NCBI RefSeq assembly: GCF_022809715.1 | Contig: NZ_CP094459.1 | Coordinates: forward strand, 1,240,001 to 1,304,000 | Direction of reading: 5' to 3' | Source: Burkholderia pyrrocinia | Lineage (GTDB): Bacteria; Pseudomonadota; Gammaproteobacteria; Burkholderiales; Burkholderiaceae | Length of the DNA: 64,000 bases | In this document: one piece after another, positions 49,013 through 60,910 of the stretch | Numbering within the stretch: the first letter of the stretch is position 1 | How the letters are laid out: every line of letters starts with the position of its first letter | Made by a program: the position numbers and the translations under genes | Notes under the pieces: model-generated | Told to the model about the DNA's origin: nothing | Database searches by the model: none | Seen by the model: only the letters and a program-made list of their open reading frames with translations

Positions 49013-49837
49013 TCAGTCGACCAGTTCCCCCGTCGGCTCATAGAACGGATAAGGCCCGGCGCCTTCGTCCACATACACGTGGTGCGACGTCATCCCCGTA
49101 TCCGGCGCATAACGATGCACCGCGAACGCCGACGGTTCGAGCCGGAACGCGGATGGCGCATCGGCCCGCAGGTCGAACGCGACCTGGTGCGCGGGCGCCG
49201 GCACGGCCGACGCGAGCGTGCCGCCGAAACGCGTAAACATCGTGCGGTGCACGTGGCCGCACAGCACGCGTTCGACGTTCGGATAAGCACGCAGCAGTGC
49301 GTCGAGTTGCGCGGCGGCGGCGGGCGCGAGGCGCAGTGCGTCCATATGGCCGATCCCCGACACGAACGGCGGGTGATGCAGCGCGACGATCACCGGGCGA
49401 TCGCGTGCGGCGTCGAGCTGCGCGGCGAGCCATTTGAGCCGTGCGTCGCACAGGTCGCCGTGGCTCGCGCCGGGCACCTGCGAATCGAGCGCGAGCACGC
49501 GCACCGCGCCGACGTCGAGTGCGTACTGTACGAATTCGCCGTCCTGCAGTTCGGCGCGATCGGCGAACGCGCGGCGCAGCCCGGCGCGGTCGTCGTGATT
49601 GCCGATCATCAGGTAGTACGGAATCTCGAGCGGCGCGAGCAGGGCGCGCAGGTTGGCGTATTCGTCGTCGTGGCCGAAGTCGGTCAGGTCGCCGGTGACG
49701 AGCACGGCGTCGGGGCGCGGCACGAGCGCGTTCAGCTTCGCGATGCAGCGCGCGAGCGCGGCCGCCGTGTCGACGCGCCGGTACGCGAGCTGGCCCGGCC
49801 GCTTGATGTGGAGATCGCTGATTTGAGCTAGCAGCAT
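49013..49837 (-). CDS. class III metallophosphodiesterase (CpdA-like)
   Basis: A 274-residue calcineurin-like phosphoesterase. The metal-binding blocks are all present: QISDLHI, LVTGDLTDFG, MIGNHDDR, VIVALHHPP and CGHVHR. That order is typical of CpdA/GlpQ-like cyclic-nucleotide and phosphodiester hydrolases. It is the last gene of the LacI-ABC operon (86-bp gap), which suggests the imported substrate may be a phosphodiester; cAMP hydrolysis remains possible. Confidence 0.9.
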   Translation of the reverse strand: MLLAQISDLHIKRPGQLAYRRVDTAAALARCIAKLNALVPRPDAVLVTGDLTDFGHDDEYANLRALLAPLEIPYYLMIGNHDDRAGLRRAFADRAELQDGEFVQYALDVGAVRVLALDSQVPGASHGDLCDARLKWLAAQLDAARDRPVIVALHHPPFVSGIGHMDALRLAPAAAAQLDALLRAYPNVERVLCGHVHRTMFTRFGGTLASAVPAPAHQVAFDLRADAPSAFRLEPSAFAVHRYAPDTGMTSHHVYVDEGAGPYPFYEPTGELVD

Positions 49838-49923
49838 CGTCGGTTCTCGGAATCGTCTGGTTATTGTGGGTGCGGCGTCATGCGCCGCGGTGGGGCGTGC
49901 ATCCGTGGTGCATTCGAAGCGCA

Positions 49924-50955
49924 TTACGCGCCGAGCGCGATCAGTCCTTCCGGTGCAATCGTAATGCCGACCGCGGTGCCGTGCGCGAGCGCGATGCGGC
50001 CCGGCACGTCGATCACGAGCGCGTCGGGCGCCGCGTGCTCGATCGTGAGCCGCGTGCGCTCGCCGAGGAACGCGCATGCACCGACCGTGCCGCGCAGCGG
50101 CGCATGCGCGGGATCGGCGAGCTGTGCATCCTCGGGGCGGAAGAACCACTCGTCGGCGGCATGCGGCGTGACGATCGCGCCGCCCGTCGTCACGAGCGCG
50201 CCATCGCGCCATTGTCCGCCAAGCCGGTTCAGCGTGCCGATGAACTGCGCAACCGTACGATTGGCCGGCCGGTAGTAGATGTCGCGCGGCGTGCCGATCT
50301 GTTCGATGCGGCCCGCGCCCATCACGACGATCCGGTCGCCGAGCTCCATCGCTTCGGCCTGGTCGTGCGTCACGTAGACCGTCGTCACGCCGAGCTCGCG
50401 CAGCAGCGCATTCATCTCGCGACGCAGCACGTCGCGCAGTTTCGCGTCGAGTGCCGTCAGCGGTTCGTCGAGCAGCAGCACGCGCGGCCGCACCGCGAGC
50501 GCGCGCGCCAGCGCGACGCGCTGGCGCTGGCCGCCCGACAGCTGATCGATCGGCTTGTCCGCGTGCGCGTCGAGCCGCATCATCGCGAGCAGTTCGTCGA
50601 CGCGTTCGCGCAGCGCGCGCGGCTCGGTCTTGCGGATCTTGAGCCCGTAGCCGACGTTGCCGCGCACCGTCAGGTTCGGAAACAGCGCGTAGTTCTGGAA
50701 CACCATGCCGACCTGCCGGCGCTCGATCGGCAGTGCGGTCACGTCGTCGTTGCCGAACGCGATCGTGCCGCCGGCGTCCGGCGTGTCGAGGCCCGCGATC
50801 AGGCGCAGCGTCGTCGTCTTGCCGCAGCCCGACGGCCCGAGCAGCACGAGCGTTTCGCCCGCGCCGATCGACAGGTCGAGCGGTTCGAGCACGCGCGTGC
50901 CGCGGAACGTCTTCGCGCAGCCGGTCAGGGTGATGGGAGTGGAATCGAGTTTCAT
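49924..50955 (-). CDS. ABC transporter ATP-binding protein (CUT1/PotA-like)
   Basis: A 343-residue ATPase. Walker A GPSGCGKTTTLRLIAGL, Q-loop VGMVFQNYALFP, signature LSGGQRQRVALARAL, Walker B VLLLDEPLTALD and YVTHDQAEAM are intact. A C-terminal TOBE/OB domain (residues about 245-343) ends TAVGITIAPEGLIAL. It lies 7 bp after the second permease gene. Start at 50955 (MKLDSTPITLTG); a longer frame adds 18 unlikely residues. Confidence 0.92.
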   Translation of the reverse strand: MKLDSTPITLTGCAKTFRGTRVLEPLDLSIGAGETLVLLGPSGCGKTTTLRLIAGLDTPDAGGTIAFGNDDVTALPIERRQVGMVFQNYALFPNLTVRGNVGYGLKIRKTEPRALRERVDELLAMMRLDAHADKPIDQLSGGQRQRVALARALAVRPRVLLLDEPLTALDAKLRDVLRREMNALLRELGVTTVYVTHDQAEAMELGDRIVVMGAGRIEQIGTPRDIYYRPANRTVAQFIGTLNRLGGQWRDGALVTTGGAIVTPHAADEWFFRPEDAQLADPAHAPLRGTVGACAFLGERTRLTIEHAAPDALVIDVPGRIALAHGTAVGITIAPEGLIALGA

Positions 50956-50962
50956 AGTTGGT

Positions 50963-51871
50963 TCAACGAGGGCGGCGCTTGAGTGCACGCGTGCCGGACG
51001 GATCGACACCGAGCCATTGCATCGCGACGAGGAGCGGCAGCGTCATCAGCAGGAACAGGATCGTGTATGCGCTGCCGACTTCGAGGCGCAGCGATGCATA
51101 GGTATCGGCGAGCCCGACGGGCAGCGTCTTGGTGTCGGGCGTATGCAGCATCCACGTGAGGTTGAATTCGCCGATCGACAGCGTGAGCACCGCGAGCGCG
51201 CCCGCGACGATGCCGGGGCGCAGGTTCGGCAGCACGATCGTGACGAAGCGCGTGACGAACGACGCACCGAGGCTGGCCGCGCCTTCCTCGAGCGTGCGCA
51301 GGTCGGCGCCGGCCGCGACGGCCGCGACCGCGCGCACCATGAACGGCAGCGTGAACACGACGTGGCCGACGACGATGAACCACAGGCTCATCCGGAACGC
51401 GGTGAAGCCGCCGTACACGACCAGCAGCGCGAGCGCCGACGCGAGGCCGGGCAGCGCGACCGGCAGCACGAGCGCTTCCTCGATCGCGCGCGAGATGCGG
51501 CTCTTGCTGCGCGCGAGCGCATAGCCGGCTGGCACGCCGACCGCGAGCACGATCGCGAGCGTCGCGAACGCGACATAGAGCGACAGCGCGACCGAGCCGT
51601 GATACTGCTGCCACACCTGTTCGAGCCAGCGCAGCGTGAGGCCGCTCGACAGTCCGCGGAAATAGTTGACGGTCAGGCCAGCGAGCACCGACATCACGAC
51701 GGGCACGATCAGGAACGCGCACAACAGCAGCGTGACGCCCCATTGCAGCGCGGCGATCGCACGCGCGCCCGTGACGCGCGGCGCGCGGCGCGCGACGCCG
51801 TTCGCCTGCGCGGGAACGGAAGCGGGAGCGGGCGCCGGAGACGGCGCGGAAGAGCCGGAAAGCGATTGCAT
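50963..51871 (-). CDS. ABC transporter permease, subunit 2
   Basis: A 302-residue binding-protein-dependent permease with about six helices. A Pro/Ala-rich 35-residue N-terminus precedes TM1 (LQWGVTLLLCAFLIVPVVMSVL). The ABC-coupling EAA loop is DLRTLEEGAASLGASFVTRFVTIVLPNL. PotC/FbpB-like. 10-bp gap to the preceding permease gene, 7 bp to the ATPase gene. Confidence 0.92.
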   Translation of the reverse strand: MQSLSGSSAPSPAPAPASVPAQANGVARRAPRVTGARAIAALQWGVTLLLCAFLIVPVVMSVLAGLTVNYFRGLSSGLTLRWLEQVWQQYHGSVALSLYVAFATLAIVLAVGVPAGYALARSKSRISRAIEEALVLPVALPGLASALALLVVYGGFTAFRMSLWFIVVGHVVFTLPFMVRAVAAVAAGADLRTLEEGAASLGASFVTRFVTIVLPNLRPGIVAGALAVLTLSIGEFNLTWMLHTPDTKTLPVGLADTYASLRLEVGSAYTILFLLMTLPLLVAMQWLGVDPSGTRALKRRPR

Positions 51872-51881
51872 GCAGGAATCC

Positions 51882-52706
51882 TCAGGCCGCGGCGGCGGCG
51901 GTGTGGCCGGTGAAGCGGCGCGCGAGCGCGAGCACGGCCCAGGTGACGATGCCGAGCACGATCGACAGGCCGGCCGCCGTCGCGATGTTCGCGTTCAGCG
52001 TGAACTCGGTATAGATCGTCATCGGCAGCACGTTCAGGTCGGTGGCCAACGTGAACGCGGTACCGAACGCACCCATCGCGGTCGCGAAGCAGATCGCGCC
52101 GGCCGCGATCAGGCCGGGCGCAAGCGCGGGCAGCACGATGTCGACGAAGATGCGCCACGGCGACGCGCCGAGCGAGCGCGCGGCTTCCTCGAGCGACGCG
52201 TCGAGCTTCGACGCGGCCGCGATCACGGTGACGATCACGCGCGGAATCGAGAAGTACAGGTAGCCGACGAACAGGCCCGCGACCGAATACGCAAACACCC
52301 ATTTGTCGCCGGTGAGCTTCGCGGACAGCATGCCGATCAGCCCCTGGCGCCCGGCGAGCATGATCACCATGAAGCCGACGACGACGCCCGGAAACGCGAG
52401 CGGGAACGTGAGCAGCGCGAGCAGCACGCGCTTGCCGGCGAATTCGCGGCGCGCGAGCAGCAGGCCGGAGATCGTCGACAGCGCGAGCGTCGCGAGCGTG
52501 ACGCCCGCGGACAGCGCGACGGTCTCGCCGAGGCTCTTCATGTAGCGTGCATTGCCGAGCAGCGCCGCATACTGCGAGAAGAACGCGCCGTCGGCGGACA
52601 CCTGCACGAGCGCCGCCATCGGCAGCAGCCAGAACGCGGCGAACATCGCGAGCGCCGGCGCGACGAGCGCGACGCGCCAGCGCAGCGGGAAAGTCAGGTC
52701 GAGCAT
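51882..52706 (-). CDS. ABC transporter permease, subunit 1
   Basis: A 274-residue permease with about six helices, starting MLDLTFPLRWRVALVAPALA. The EAA loop is SLEEAARSLGASPWRIFVDIVLPALA. Resembles PotB/ThiP-like partners. It follows the binding-protein gene by 17 bp. The upstream in-frame extension is Arg/Gly-rich and not family-like. Confidence 0.92.
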   Translation of the reverse strand: MLDLTFPLRWRVALVAPALAMFAAFWLLPMAALVQVSADGAFFSQYAALLGNARYMKSLGETVALSAGVTLATLALSTISGLLLARREFAGKRVLLALLTFPLAFPGVVVGFMVIMLAGRQGLIGMLSAKLTGDKWVFAYSVAGLFVGYLYFSIPRVIVTVIAAASKLDASLEEAARSLGASPWRIFVDIVLPALAPGLIAAGAICFATAMGAFGTAFTLATDLNVLPMTIYTEFTLNANIATAAGLSIVLGIVTWAVLALARRFTGHTAAAAA

Positions 52707-52723
52707 CGGTTGTGTCCGGCGGC

Positions 52724-53752
52724 TTACTGCATCACCTGCAGATACTGCTGGCCGAACGCCTGCTGGCCGGCCGCCATCTTGCCGAAGTCGACCGGCTTCG
52801 CACGCGCATACTCGCTCGCCGGCAGGAACTTCGACGCGACATCGGCGCCGAGCGCCTGTGCGCGCACCGGGCGCAGGTACGCGTTGGCCCACAGCTTCTG
52901 GCCTTCGTCCGACAGCACGAAGTCGAGCACCTTCCTGCCGTTCGCGTCATGCGGCGCGCCCTTCACGAGGCTCATCACGTACGGCACCGCGATCGTGCCT
53001 TCCTTCGGAATCACGAACTCGACGTTCGCGTTGTCCTTGTATTTCGCGCGATACGCGTCGAAGTCGTAATCGAGCAGGATCGGAATCTCGCCGGACAGCA
53101 CGCGCGCATACGCGGTCTGCTTCGGCACGATCGGCGCGTTCGCCTTCAGCTTGCGGAACCAGTCGAGCGCCGGCTTGAAGTTGTCGAGGCTGCCGCCGAG
53201 CGCCTGGTTGACGGCCACCGCGCCCGCGTAGCCGACGAATGCGCTGGACGGATCGAGATAACCGACCATGCCCTTGTATTCGGGTTTCAGCAGATCGGCC
53301 CACGAGCGCGGCACCGGCTTGCCGTCGAGCGCGTCCTTGTTCACGAAGAAGCCGAGCGTGCCCGAGTGGATCGCGAACCAGTAGCCTTGCGGGTCCTTCA
53401 GGTTCGCGGGAATGTCGTTCCAGTGCGCCGGCTTGTACGGCGCGATCACGCCCTTGTCCTTCGCCTGGAATGCAGACGACACGCCGAGGTAGACGACGTC
53501 GGCGACCGGGCTCTTCTGCTCGGCGATCAGCTGCGCGATCGACTGGCCCGAGTTCTTGTTGTCGAACGGCACGCGGATGCCGGTCTTCTGCTTGATCGCC
53601 GCGATCTGCGCGGCCCAGTCGGCCCATTCGGGCGGGCAGTTGTAGCAGATCGCCGTTTCGTCGGCTTGGGCGGCGGGTGCGCCGGCGAAAAGTGCGGCGC
53701 AGGCGAGCGGCGCGGCGAGTGCGCGCAGCAGCGAGGTCAGGCGAAAGGACAC
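52724..53752 (-). CDS. ABC transporter periplasmic substrate-binding protein
   Basis: A 342-residue binding protein of the iron/spermidine/phosphonate class (SBP_bac family). A GTG start at 53752, with GGAGACC just upstream, opens the signal peptide MSFRLTSLLRALAAPLACAALFAG...AQADET. The mature N-terminus carries an unusual Cys-x-x-Cys (CYNCPPEWADWAAQI). GYWFAIHSGTLGFFVNKDALDG and RVLSGEIPILLDYDFDAYR follow. The ligand cannot be fixed from sequence; the operon phosphodiesterase hints at a phosphorus compound. Confidence 0.88.
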   Translation of the reverse strand: MSFRLTSLLRALAAPLACAALFAGAPAAQADETAICYNCPPEWADWAAQIAAIKQKTGIRVPFDNKNSGQSIAQLIAEQKSPVADVVYLGVSSAFQAKDKGVIAPYKPAHWNDIPANLKDPQGYWFAIHSGTLGFFVNKDALDGKPVPRSWADLLKPEYKGMVGYLDPSSAFVGYAGAVAVNQALGGSLDNFKPALDWFRKLKANAPIVPKQTAYARVLSGEIPILLDYDFDAYRAKYKDNANVEFVIPKEGTIAVPYVMSLVKGAPHDANGRKVLDFVLSDEGQKLWANAYLRPVRAQALGADVASKFLPASEYARAKPVDFGKMAAGQQAFGQQYLQVMQ

Positions 53753-53825
53753 GGTGGGTCTCCGGGCGAGTGTGTGGCGCTGGGGTGGGGTGGTGGTCGG
53801 CGTGCGTGGTCGCACGCCGGTGCGT

Positions 53826-54851
53826 TCAGGCCTTGCGCAATTGCAGGTCGGTGGCCGGCGGCGCGACCGTCGCGCCGTCGCGCACCGCGTGCGGCAGGAT
53901 CAGCGACGTGCGTTCGATCGTTGCGCCGCCGATGCATTCGACGAGACGCTGCCATGCGTGGCGGCCGATGTCGCGGTTCGGCGTCGCGACGCTCGCGAGC
54001 GGCGGTGCGAGCAGTTCGCCGATCGCGATCCCGTCGAAGCCGAGCACCGACAGGTCGTCCGGGATCGAGAAGCCCGCGCGGCGCAGGCCGCGCATCACGA
54101 CCATCGCGAGCAGGTCGTTGCTGCAGAAGAGCGCGGTCGGGCGCGTGGCGCGCGAGGTCAGATGCGCGAGCACCGCGTCGGGCAGTTCGGGCGCGTTGAA
54201 GTCGACTTCGACCGGCGGCAGCGTGGCGACGCCGCTTTCCTCGAGCGCCTGCGCATAACCGAGATGGCGCTGGCGCGCACGATCCGATGCGGCGAGCGAA
54301 CCGGCCAGCATCAGCACGCGGCGGTGGCCGCGCGCGGTCAGCAGCCGCACGCCGTCATAGGCGGCGCGGCGGTTGTCGACCGACACCGACGGGCGGCGCT
54401 GCGTGTCGTTGTGCATCAGCACGTAATGCGGGCCGTCGCGGTCGAGCATGTCGAGCAGCGGGTGCGTGTCCGCGTCGGCGACGGTCAGGATCAGCCCTTC
54501 GACGCGCTGCTCGCGCAGCGTCTCGATTGCGTGACGCTCGCGCGCCGCGTCGTACTCGGTCGTCATCAGGATCAGCTTGAAGCCGGCCGCCGTCGCGAGT
54601 TCGTCGATGCCTTGCAGGCAATCGGCGAACACCGGGTTCGACAGCGTCGGCACGACGACGCCGACGAGCCGCGTGCGTTCGCCGCGCAGTTGCCGGCCGA
54701 GCGGGCTCGGGCGGAACTGCAGCGTGTCGATCGCGGTGCGGATCGTCTGCAGCGTGGCGGGGCTGACGGTATGCGGTGCGTTGATCGCACGCGAAACGGT
54801 GGCGATCGAGAAGCCCGCGAGGGCAGCAACGTCCTTGATGGTCGAGGTCAT
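53826..54851 (-). CDS. LacI/GalR-family repressor of the ABC operon
   Basis: A 341-residue repressor. Residues 3-50 hold the LacI helix-turn-helix and hinge (IKDVAALAGFSIATVSRAIN); residues about 60-330 form the periplasmic-binding-like core (VGVVVPTLSNPVFADCLQGI, GHRRVLMLAGS, PTALFCSNDLLAMVVMRGL, LSVLGFDGIAIGELLAPPL). First gene of the leftward six-gene operon, 73 bp before the binding-protein gene. Paired operators lie 16-51 bp upstream of its start, so it should repress itself and the transporter until an inducer appears. Confidence 0.93.
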   Translation of the reverse strand: MTSTIKDVAALAGFSIATVSRAINAPHTVSPATLQTIRTAIDTLQFRPSPLGRQLRGERTRLVGVVVPTLSNPVFADCLQGIDELATAAGFKLILMTTEYDAARERHAIETLREQRVEGLILTVADADTHPLLDMLDRDGPHYVLMHNDTQRRPSVSVDNRRAAYDGVRLLTARGHRRVLMLAGSLAASDRARQRHLGYAQALEESGVATLPPVEVDFNAPELPDAVLAHLTSRATRPTALFCSNDLLAMVVMRGLRRAGFSIPDDLSVLGFDGIAIGELLAPPLASVATPNRDIGRHAWQRLVECIGGATIERTSLILPHAVRDGATVAPPATDLQLRKA

Positions 54852-54866
54852 GAAGTAGCGCGATGT

Positions 54867-54877
54867 AAACGTTTTCG
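54867..54877. promoter_or_regulatory. LacI-type operator 1
   Basis: AAACGTTTTCG, the reverse complement of CGAAAACGTTT at 54892-54902. The AAACGTTT core is palindromic. Confidence 0.75.
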
Positions 54878-54891
54878 GCAGGGGGGATTAT

Positions 54892-54902
54892 CGAAAACGT
54901 TT
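54892..54902. promoter_or_regulatory. LacI-type operator 2
   Basis: CGAAAACGTTT, an inverted copy of operator 1 with core centres 28 bp apart (about 2.7 helical turns), just upstream of the LacI gene. Confidence 0.75.
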
Positions 54903-55190
54903 GTGACTTCGCGATGACTTGCGCGACGCTTGTTTCGCAACAGGCGCGATACAAACGTCAGACGGTTTGGGGCCGTCGGACAAGGCGGACTCGATTGTAT
55001 CGGCGGATGTTGCGGCGCGGGACGAAATCGCGGGCGGTGTCGTATCGGCGCCGATTACACTGGATGAAGGCGTGCGATGCGATGGTGCGTCGAGTGGCGA
55101 TGGAGTGCGCACGTACGACGCGTCCCAACGCATGTCGCCCGAATAAGGGAACGCATGCGCAAGCAATGGTAGAATCGCGTCCGCCCTCTT
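54903..55190. other. tRNA promoter region, otherwise no gene
   Basis: The region holds TAGAAT (55170-55175), a probable -10 element that would start transcription a few bases before the tRNA. No convincing -35 was found and no gene is evident in the rest. Confidence 0.45.
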
Positions 55191-55525
55191 GCCGGGGTGA
55201 TGAAATTGGTAAACATAGCGGACTTAAACGATTGAGTGCCCGGCCGGAAACGGTCGGTGCAGAACCCTTCAAATTCGGCGAAACCCCTGATGCGCGCATC
55301 GAGGCAACGCCGAGCCAAGCCTCGCGGCTCCCGCGAGGAAGGTGTAGAGACTAGACGGGGGGCGCCTAAGGCGCACGGGCAGCGGTCACGCCCGCGCGCG
55401 ACGGCGAAGGCATAGTCCAGCGCACGAACGGCATCGCGCTCGCGACGCCGGCTTCGAAAGAAGCAGTGTGACGAAAATCCGCCGCCTTGATTGGCTTGCC
55501 GGTTCAAGTCCGGTCCCCGGCACCA
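55191..55525 (+). tRNA. tRNA-Leu(UAA), interrupted by a group I intron
   Basis: Exon 1 (55191-55225) begins GCCGGGGTGATGAAATTGG and ends at anticodon base U34 (GCGGACTT). Exon 2 (55474-55525) begins AAAATCCGCCGCC and ends with the T arm GCCGGTTCAAGTCCGGT, acceptor CCCCGGC, discriminator A and an encoded CCA. Joined they give 87 nt with a CUUAAAA anticodon loop (anticodon UAA), matched stems and a leucine-type long variable arm. Unspliced it would not be functional. A terminator follows at 55561-55593. Confidence 0.95.
55226..55473 (+). ncRNA. self-splicing group I intron (Azoarcus-like, subgroup IC3)
   Basis: A 248-nt intron between U34 and A35. The core matches the Azoarcus tRNA-Ile ribozyme: ATTCGGCGAAAC (55273-55284), AACGCCGAGCCAAGC (55306-55320), GGTGTAGAGACTAGACGG (55341-55358) and GAAGGCATAGTCCAG (55406-55420). 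P1 pairs exon ACUU with intron GAGU (55234-55237), including the required U-G wobble at the 5' splice site. The last base is G55473 (omega-G). No homing endonuclease gene is inside. Confidence 0.95.
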
Positions 55526-55560
55526 CGATCGCTTCCACGCGATTCCATGAAGGCCCGAAA

Positions 55561-55593
55561 ACCCGCGAGAGATCGAACGCTCGCGGGTTTTTT
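55561..55593 (+). terminator. terminator of tRNA-Leu
   Basis: Stem ACCCGCGAG / CTCGCGGGT with a 10-nt loop and six T (55588-55593). Confidence 0.85.
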
Positions 55594-55838
55594 GTTTCTG
55601 CGGCGTTGCATCGGATGCGATGACCATGCAACCGACACAAGCGCGCGCGACCGCCACCTGCGACAGGCATACCATCCCGCCATCCCGCGCCTATCATGGC
55701 AAATATGCTCACCGCGATCGAGCGGGTTGGTCATCGACGGCCGGCGCGGCATTGCATAGATTTCCAAGGTTGGCGCGCTTATCCGCGCGCCAGCCCGCGC
55801 GCAGGCCGGCAACCGGCCGCGCGCGCCTATCAGCGTGA

Positions 55839-58141
<2,303 letters not shown>

Positions 58142-58142
58142 A

Positions 58143-59492
58143 ATGGGGATTCATGTCATCAAGATGCCGGATATCGGCGAAGGGATCGCCGAGGTCGAGC
58201 TGGTGGCCTGGCATGTGGAAGTCGGACAGACGATCACGGAAGACCAGCCGCTCGCCGACGTGATGACCGACAAGGCGGCGGTCGAGATTCCGTCGCCGGT
58301 GTCGGGCAAGGTGCTGGAACTTGGCGGCCGGATCGGCGAGATGATGGCGGTCGGCAGCGAGTTGATTCGGCTCGAAGTTGAAGGCGATGGCAACCTGAAG
58401 GCGGGTGCGCCGGCGCGCGAAGCGCAGGCGAATGCGGAAGCGGCGCCGGTTCAGACGGTAGCGGCGGCAAAGCCGGTGCCGGTGGCCGACGCGCCGGCGG
58501 CAGCGCCTGCGGCCGCTGCGGCGCCGGATCGTGCGGCGAACCGCGCCCCCGCGGAGCCGCGTCGTGCGGAACGTGCCGAGCATGCGGCGCAGCCGCGCGC
58601 GGCGCTCGCGCCGGGCGAACGGCCGCTCGCGTCGCCGGCCGTGCGTCAGCGCGCATGGGACATGGGCATCGAGCTGCGCTATGTGCGCGGCACGGGTGAA
58701 GCCGGGCGGATCCTGCACGCGGACCTCGATGCGTATGCGAAGACGAGCGGCGGTGCGGCGCGTGCGTCGCAAGCGCACGGCTACGAAGAACGCAACGACG
58801 AAACCGAAGTGCCGGTGATCGGCCTGCGGCGCGCGATCGCGCGCAAGATGCAGGAAGCGAAGCGCCGCATTCCGCACTTCAGCTATGTCGAGGAAATCGA
58901 CGTCACCGAGCTCGAATCGTTGCGCGCGGACCTGAACCGCCGCTACGGCGATACGCGCGGCCGGCTCACGCCGCTGCCGCTGCTGATCCGCGCGATGGTG
59001 ATCGCGCTGCGCGACTTCCCGCAGATCAACGCGCGCTTCGACGACGAAGCGGGCGTCGTCACGCGCTACGGCGCGGTGCACATGGGTGTTGCGACGCAGA
59101 CGGATGCGGGCCTCACGGTGCCCGTACTGCGTCATGCGGAAGCGCGCGACGTATGGTCGATCTCCGCCGAAATCGCGCGGCTCGCCGATGCGGTGCGCGC
59201 GAACCGCGCGCAGCGCGACGAGTTGAGCGGCTCGACGATCACGATCTCGAGCCTCGGCGCGCTCGGCGGCATCGTGTCGACACCGGTCATCAATCATCCC
59301 GAAGTCGGCATCGTCGGCGTGAACCGGATCGTCGAGCGACCGATGATTCGCGACGGCGCGGTCGTCGCGCGCAAGATGATGAACCTGTCGTCGTCGTTCG
59401 ACCATCGCGTCGTCGACGGCGCGGACGCGGCCGAGTTCATCCAGGCCGTGCGCGGGGTGCTCGAACGCCCGGCACTGCTGTTCGTGGAGTGA
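58143..59492 (+). CDS. bkdB: Branched-chain 2-oxoacid dehydrogenase E2 (lipoamide acyltransferase)
   Basis: A 449-residue core subunit. One lipoyl domain (residues 1-80) carries the lipoylated K44 in [12 protein letters not shown]. An Ala/Pro linker leads to the E3-binding domain (about 160-200, [23 protein letters not shown]). The acyltransferase domain ends with catalytic H421 and D425 in [13 protein letters not shown]. All features of an active E2 are present. Confidence 0.95.
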   Translation: MGIHVIKMPDIGEGIAEVELVAWHVEVGQTITEDQPLADVMTDKAAVEIPSPVSGKVLELGGRIGEMMAVGSELIRLEVEGDGNLKAGAPAREAQANAEAAPVQTVAAAKPVPVADAPAAAPAAAAAPDRAANRAPAEPRRAERAEHAAQPRAALAPGERPLASPAVRQRAWDMGIELRYVRGTGEAGRILHADLDAYAKTSGGAARASQAHGYEERNDETEVPVIGLRRAIARKMQEAKRRIPHFSYVEEIDVTELESLRADLNRRYGDTRGRLTPLPLLIRAMVIALRDFPQINARFDDEAGVVTRYGAVHMGVATQTDAGLTVPVLRHAEARDVWSISAEIARLADAVRANRAQRDELSGSTITISSLGALGGIVSTPVINHPEVGIVGVNRIVERPMIRDGAVVARKMMNLSSSFDHRVVDGADAAEFIQAVRGVLERPALLFVE

Positions 59493-59497
59493 CGCCG

Positions 59498-60889
59498 ATG
59501 AAAAACGAACACACCACGCTGCTCGTGATCGGCGGCGGCCCGGGCGGCTATGTCGCCGCGATCCGCGCCGGCCAGCTCGGCATTCCGACCGTGCTGGTCG
59601 AGCGCGACCGGCTCGGCGGCACGTGCCTGAACATCGGCTGCATTCCATCGAAGGCGCTGATCCACGTGGCCGATGCGTTCGAACAGGCGTGCGGTCAGGC
59701 CGGCGAAGGGGCGCTCGGAATCCGCGTGCGCACGCCCGAGATCGACATCGCGCAAAGCGTCGCGTGGAAGGACGGCATCGTCGACCGGCTGACGCGCGGC
59801 GTCGGCGCGCTGCTCAAGAAGAACGGCGTGCGCGTGCTGCACGGCGAAGCGCGCGTGGTCGACGGCAAGACTGTCGACGTCGTCGCCGGCGGCCACACGG
59901 CGCGGATCGGTTGCGAGCACCTGTTGCTCGCGACCGGTTCCGAACCGGTCGAACTGCCGTCGATGCCGTTCGGCGGGCGCGTCGTGTCGTCCACCGAGGC
60001 GCTGTCGCCCACGACGTTGCCGAAGCGGCTGGTCATCGTCGGGGCCGGGTATATCGGGCTCGAACTCGGGATCGTCTATCGCAAGCTTGGTGTCGACGTC
60101 AGCGTCGTCGAAGCGGCGGAGCGCGTGTTGCCTGCGTACGATGCCGAGCTCGCGAGGCCGGTTGCCGATTCGCTCGCGCGGCTCGGCGTCGGGCTGTGCC
60201 TCGGCCACAAGGTGCTCGGGCTCGCGCAGGACGGCGCGGTGCGTGTGCAGGCGGCCGATGGCGCGGAACGGACGCTGCCGGCCGATCGCGTGCTGGTCGC
60301 GGTCGGCCGCCGGCCGCGCGTCGACGGCTTCGGGCTCGAAGCGCTGCCGCTCGATCGCAACGGCCGGGCGCTGTGGATCGACGACGAATGCCGGACGTCG
60401 ATGCGCAACGTGTGGGCGATCGGCGACGTCGCCGGCGAGCCGATGCTCGCGCATCGCGCGATGGCGCAGGGTGAGGTGGTCGCCGAGCTGATTGCCGGCC
60501 GGCGCCGCAAGTTCATGCCGGCATCGATCCCGGCCGTGTGCTTCACGGATCCCGAGATCGTGACGGCCGGCTGGTCGCCGGACGACGCCCGCGCGGCCGG
60601 CGTCGATTGTCTGAGCGCGTCGTTTCCGTTCGCGGCGAACGGGCGCGCGATGACGCTGCAGGCAACCGAAGGTTTCGTTCGCGTCGTCGCGCGGCGCGAC
60701 AACCACCTGATCGTCGGCTGGCAGGCCGTCGGGCGCGGCGTGTCGGAGCTGGCTGCGGCGTTCTCGCAGTCGCTGGAGATGGGCGCGCGGCTGGAAGACA
60801 TCGGCGGCACGATCCATGCGCATCCGACGCTGGGCGAAGCGCTGCAGGAAGCGGCATTGCGTGCGCTGGGGCACGCGTTGCATGTTTGA
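59498..60889 (+). CDS. lpdV: Dihydrolipoamide dehydrogenase (E3) of the branched-chain complex
   Basis: A 463-residue FAD enzyme that reoxidises dihydrolipoamide. The FAD motif [12 protein letters not shown] is at residues 10-21; the redox disulfide is C43/C48 in [13 protein letters not shown]; the NAD motif is [13 protein letters not shown]; the C-terminal [13 protein letters not shown] carries the catalytic His. It starts 5 bp after the E2 stop. Clustering identifies it as the complex-specific E3 (LpdV). Confidence 0.95.
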   Translation: MKNEHTTLLVIGGGPGGYVAAIRAGQLGIPTVLVERDRLGGTCLNIGCIPSKALIHVADAFEQACGQAGEGALGIRVRTPEIDIAQSVAWKDGIVDRLTRGVGALLKKNGVRVLHGEARVVDGKTVDVVAGGHTARIGCEHLLLATGSEPVELPSMPFGGRVVSSTEALSPTTLPKRLVIVGAGYIGLELGIVYRKLGVDVSVVEAAERVLPAYDAELARPVADSLARLGVGLCLGHKVLGLAQDGAVRVQAADGAERTLPADRVLVAVGRRPRVDGFGLEALPLDRNGRALWIDDECRTSMRNVWAIGDVAGEPMLAHRAMAQGEVVAELIAGRRRKFMPASIPAVCFTDPEIVTAGWSPDDARAAGVDCLSASFPFAANGRAMTLQATEGFVRVVARRDNHLIVGWQAVGRGVSELAAAFSQSLEMGARLEDIGGTIHAHPTLGEALQEAALRALGHALHV

Positions 60890-60910
60890 CGCGTCGTTCT
60901 GAAACGGAGG

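Noticed and set aside
54914..55675. Several open frames across the tRNA-Leu region on both strands
   Set aside because: They overlap the split tRNA and intron, lack domains, and are explained by the RNA gene.
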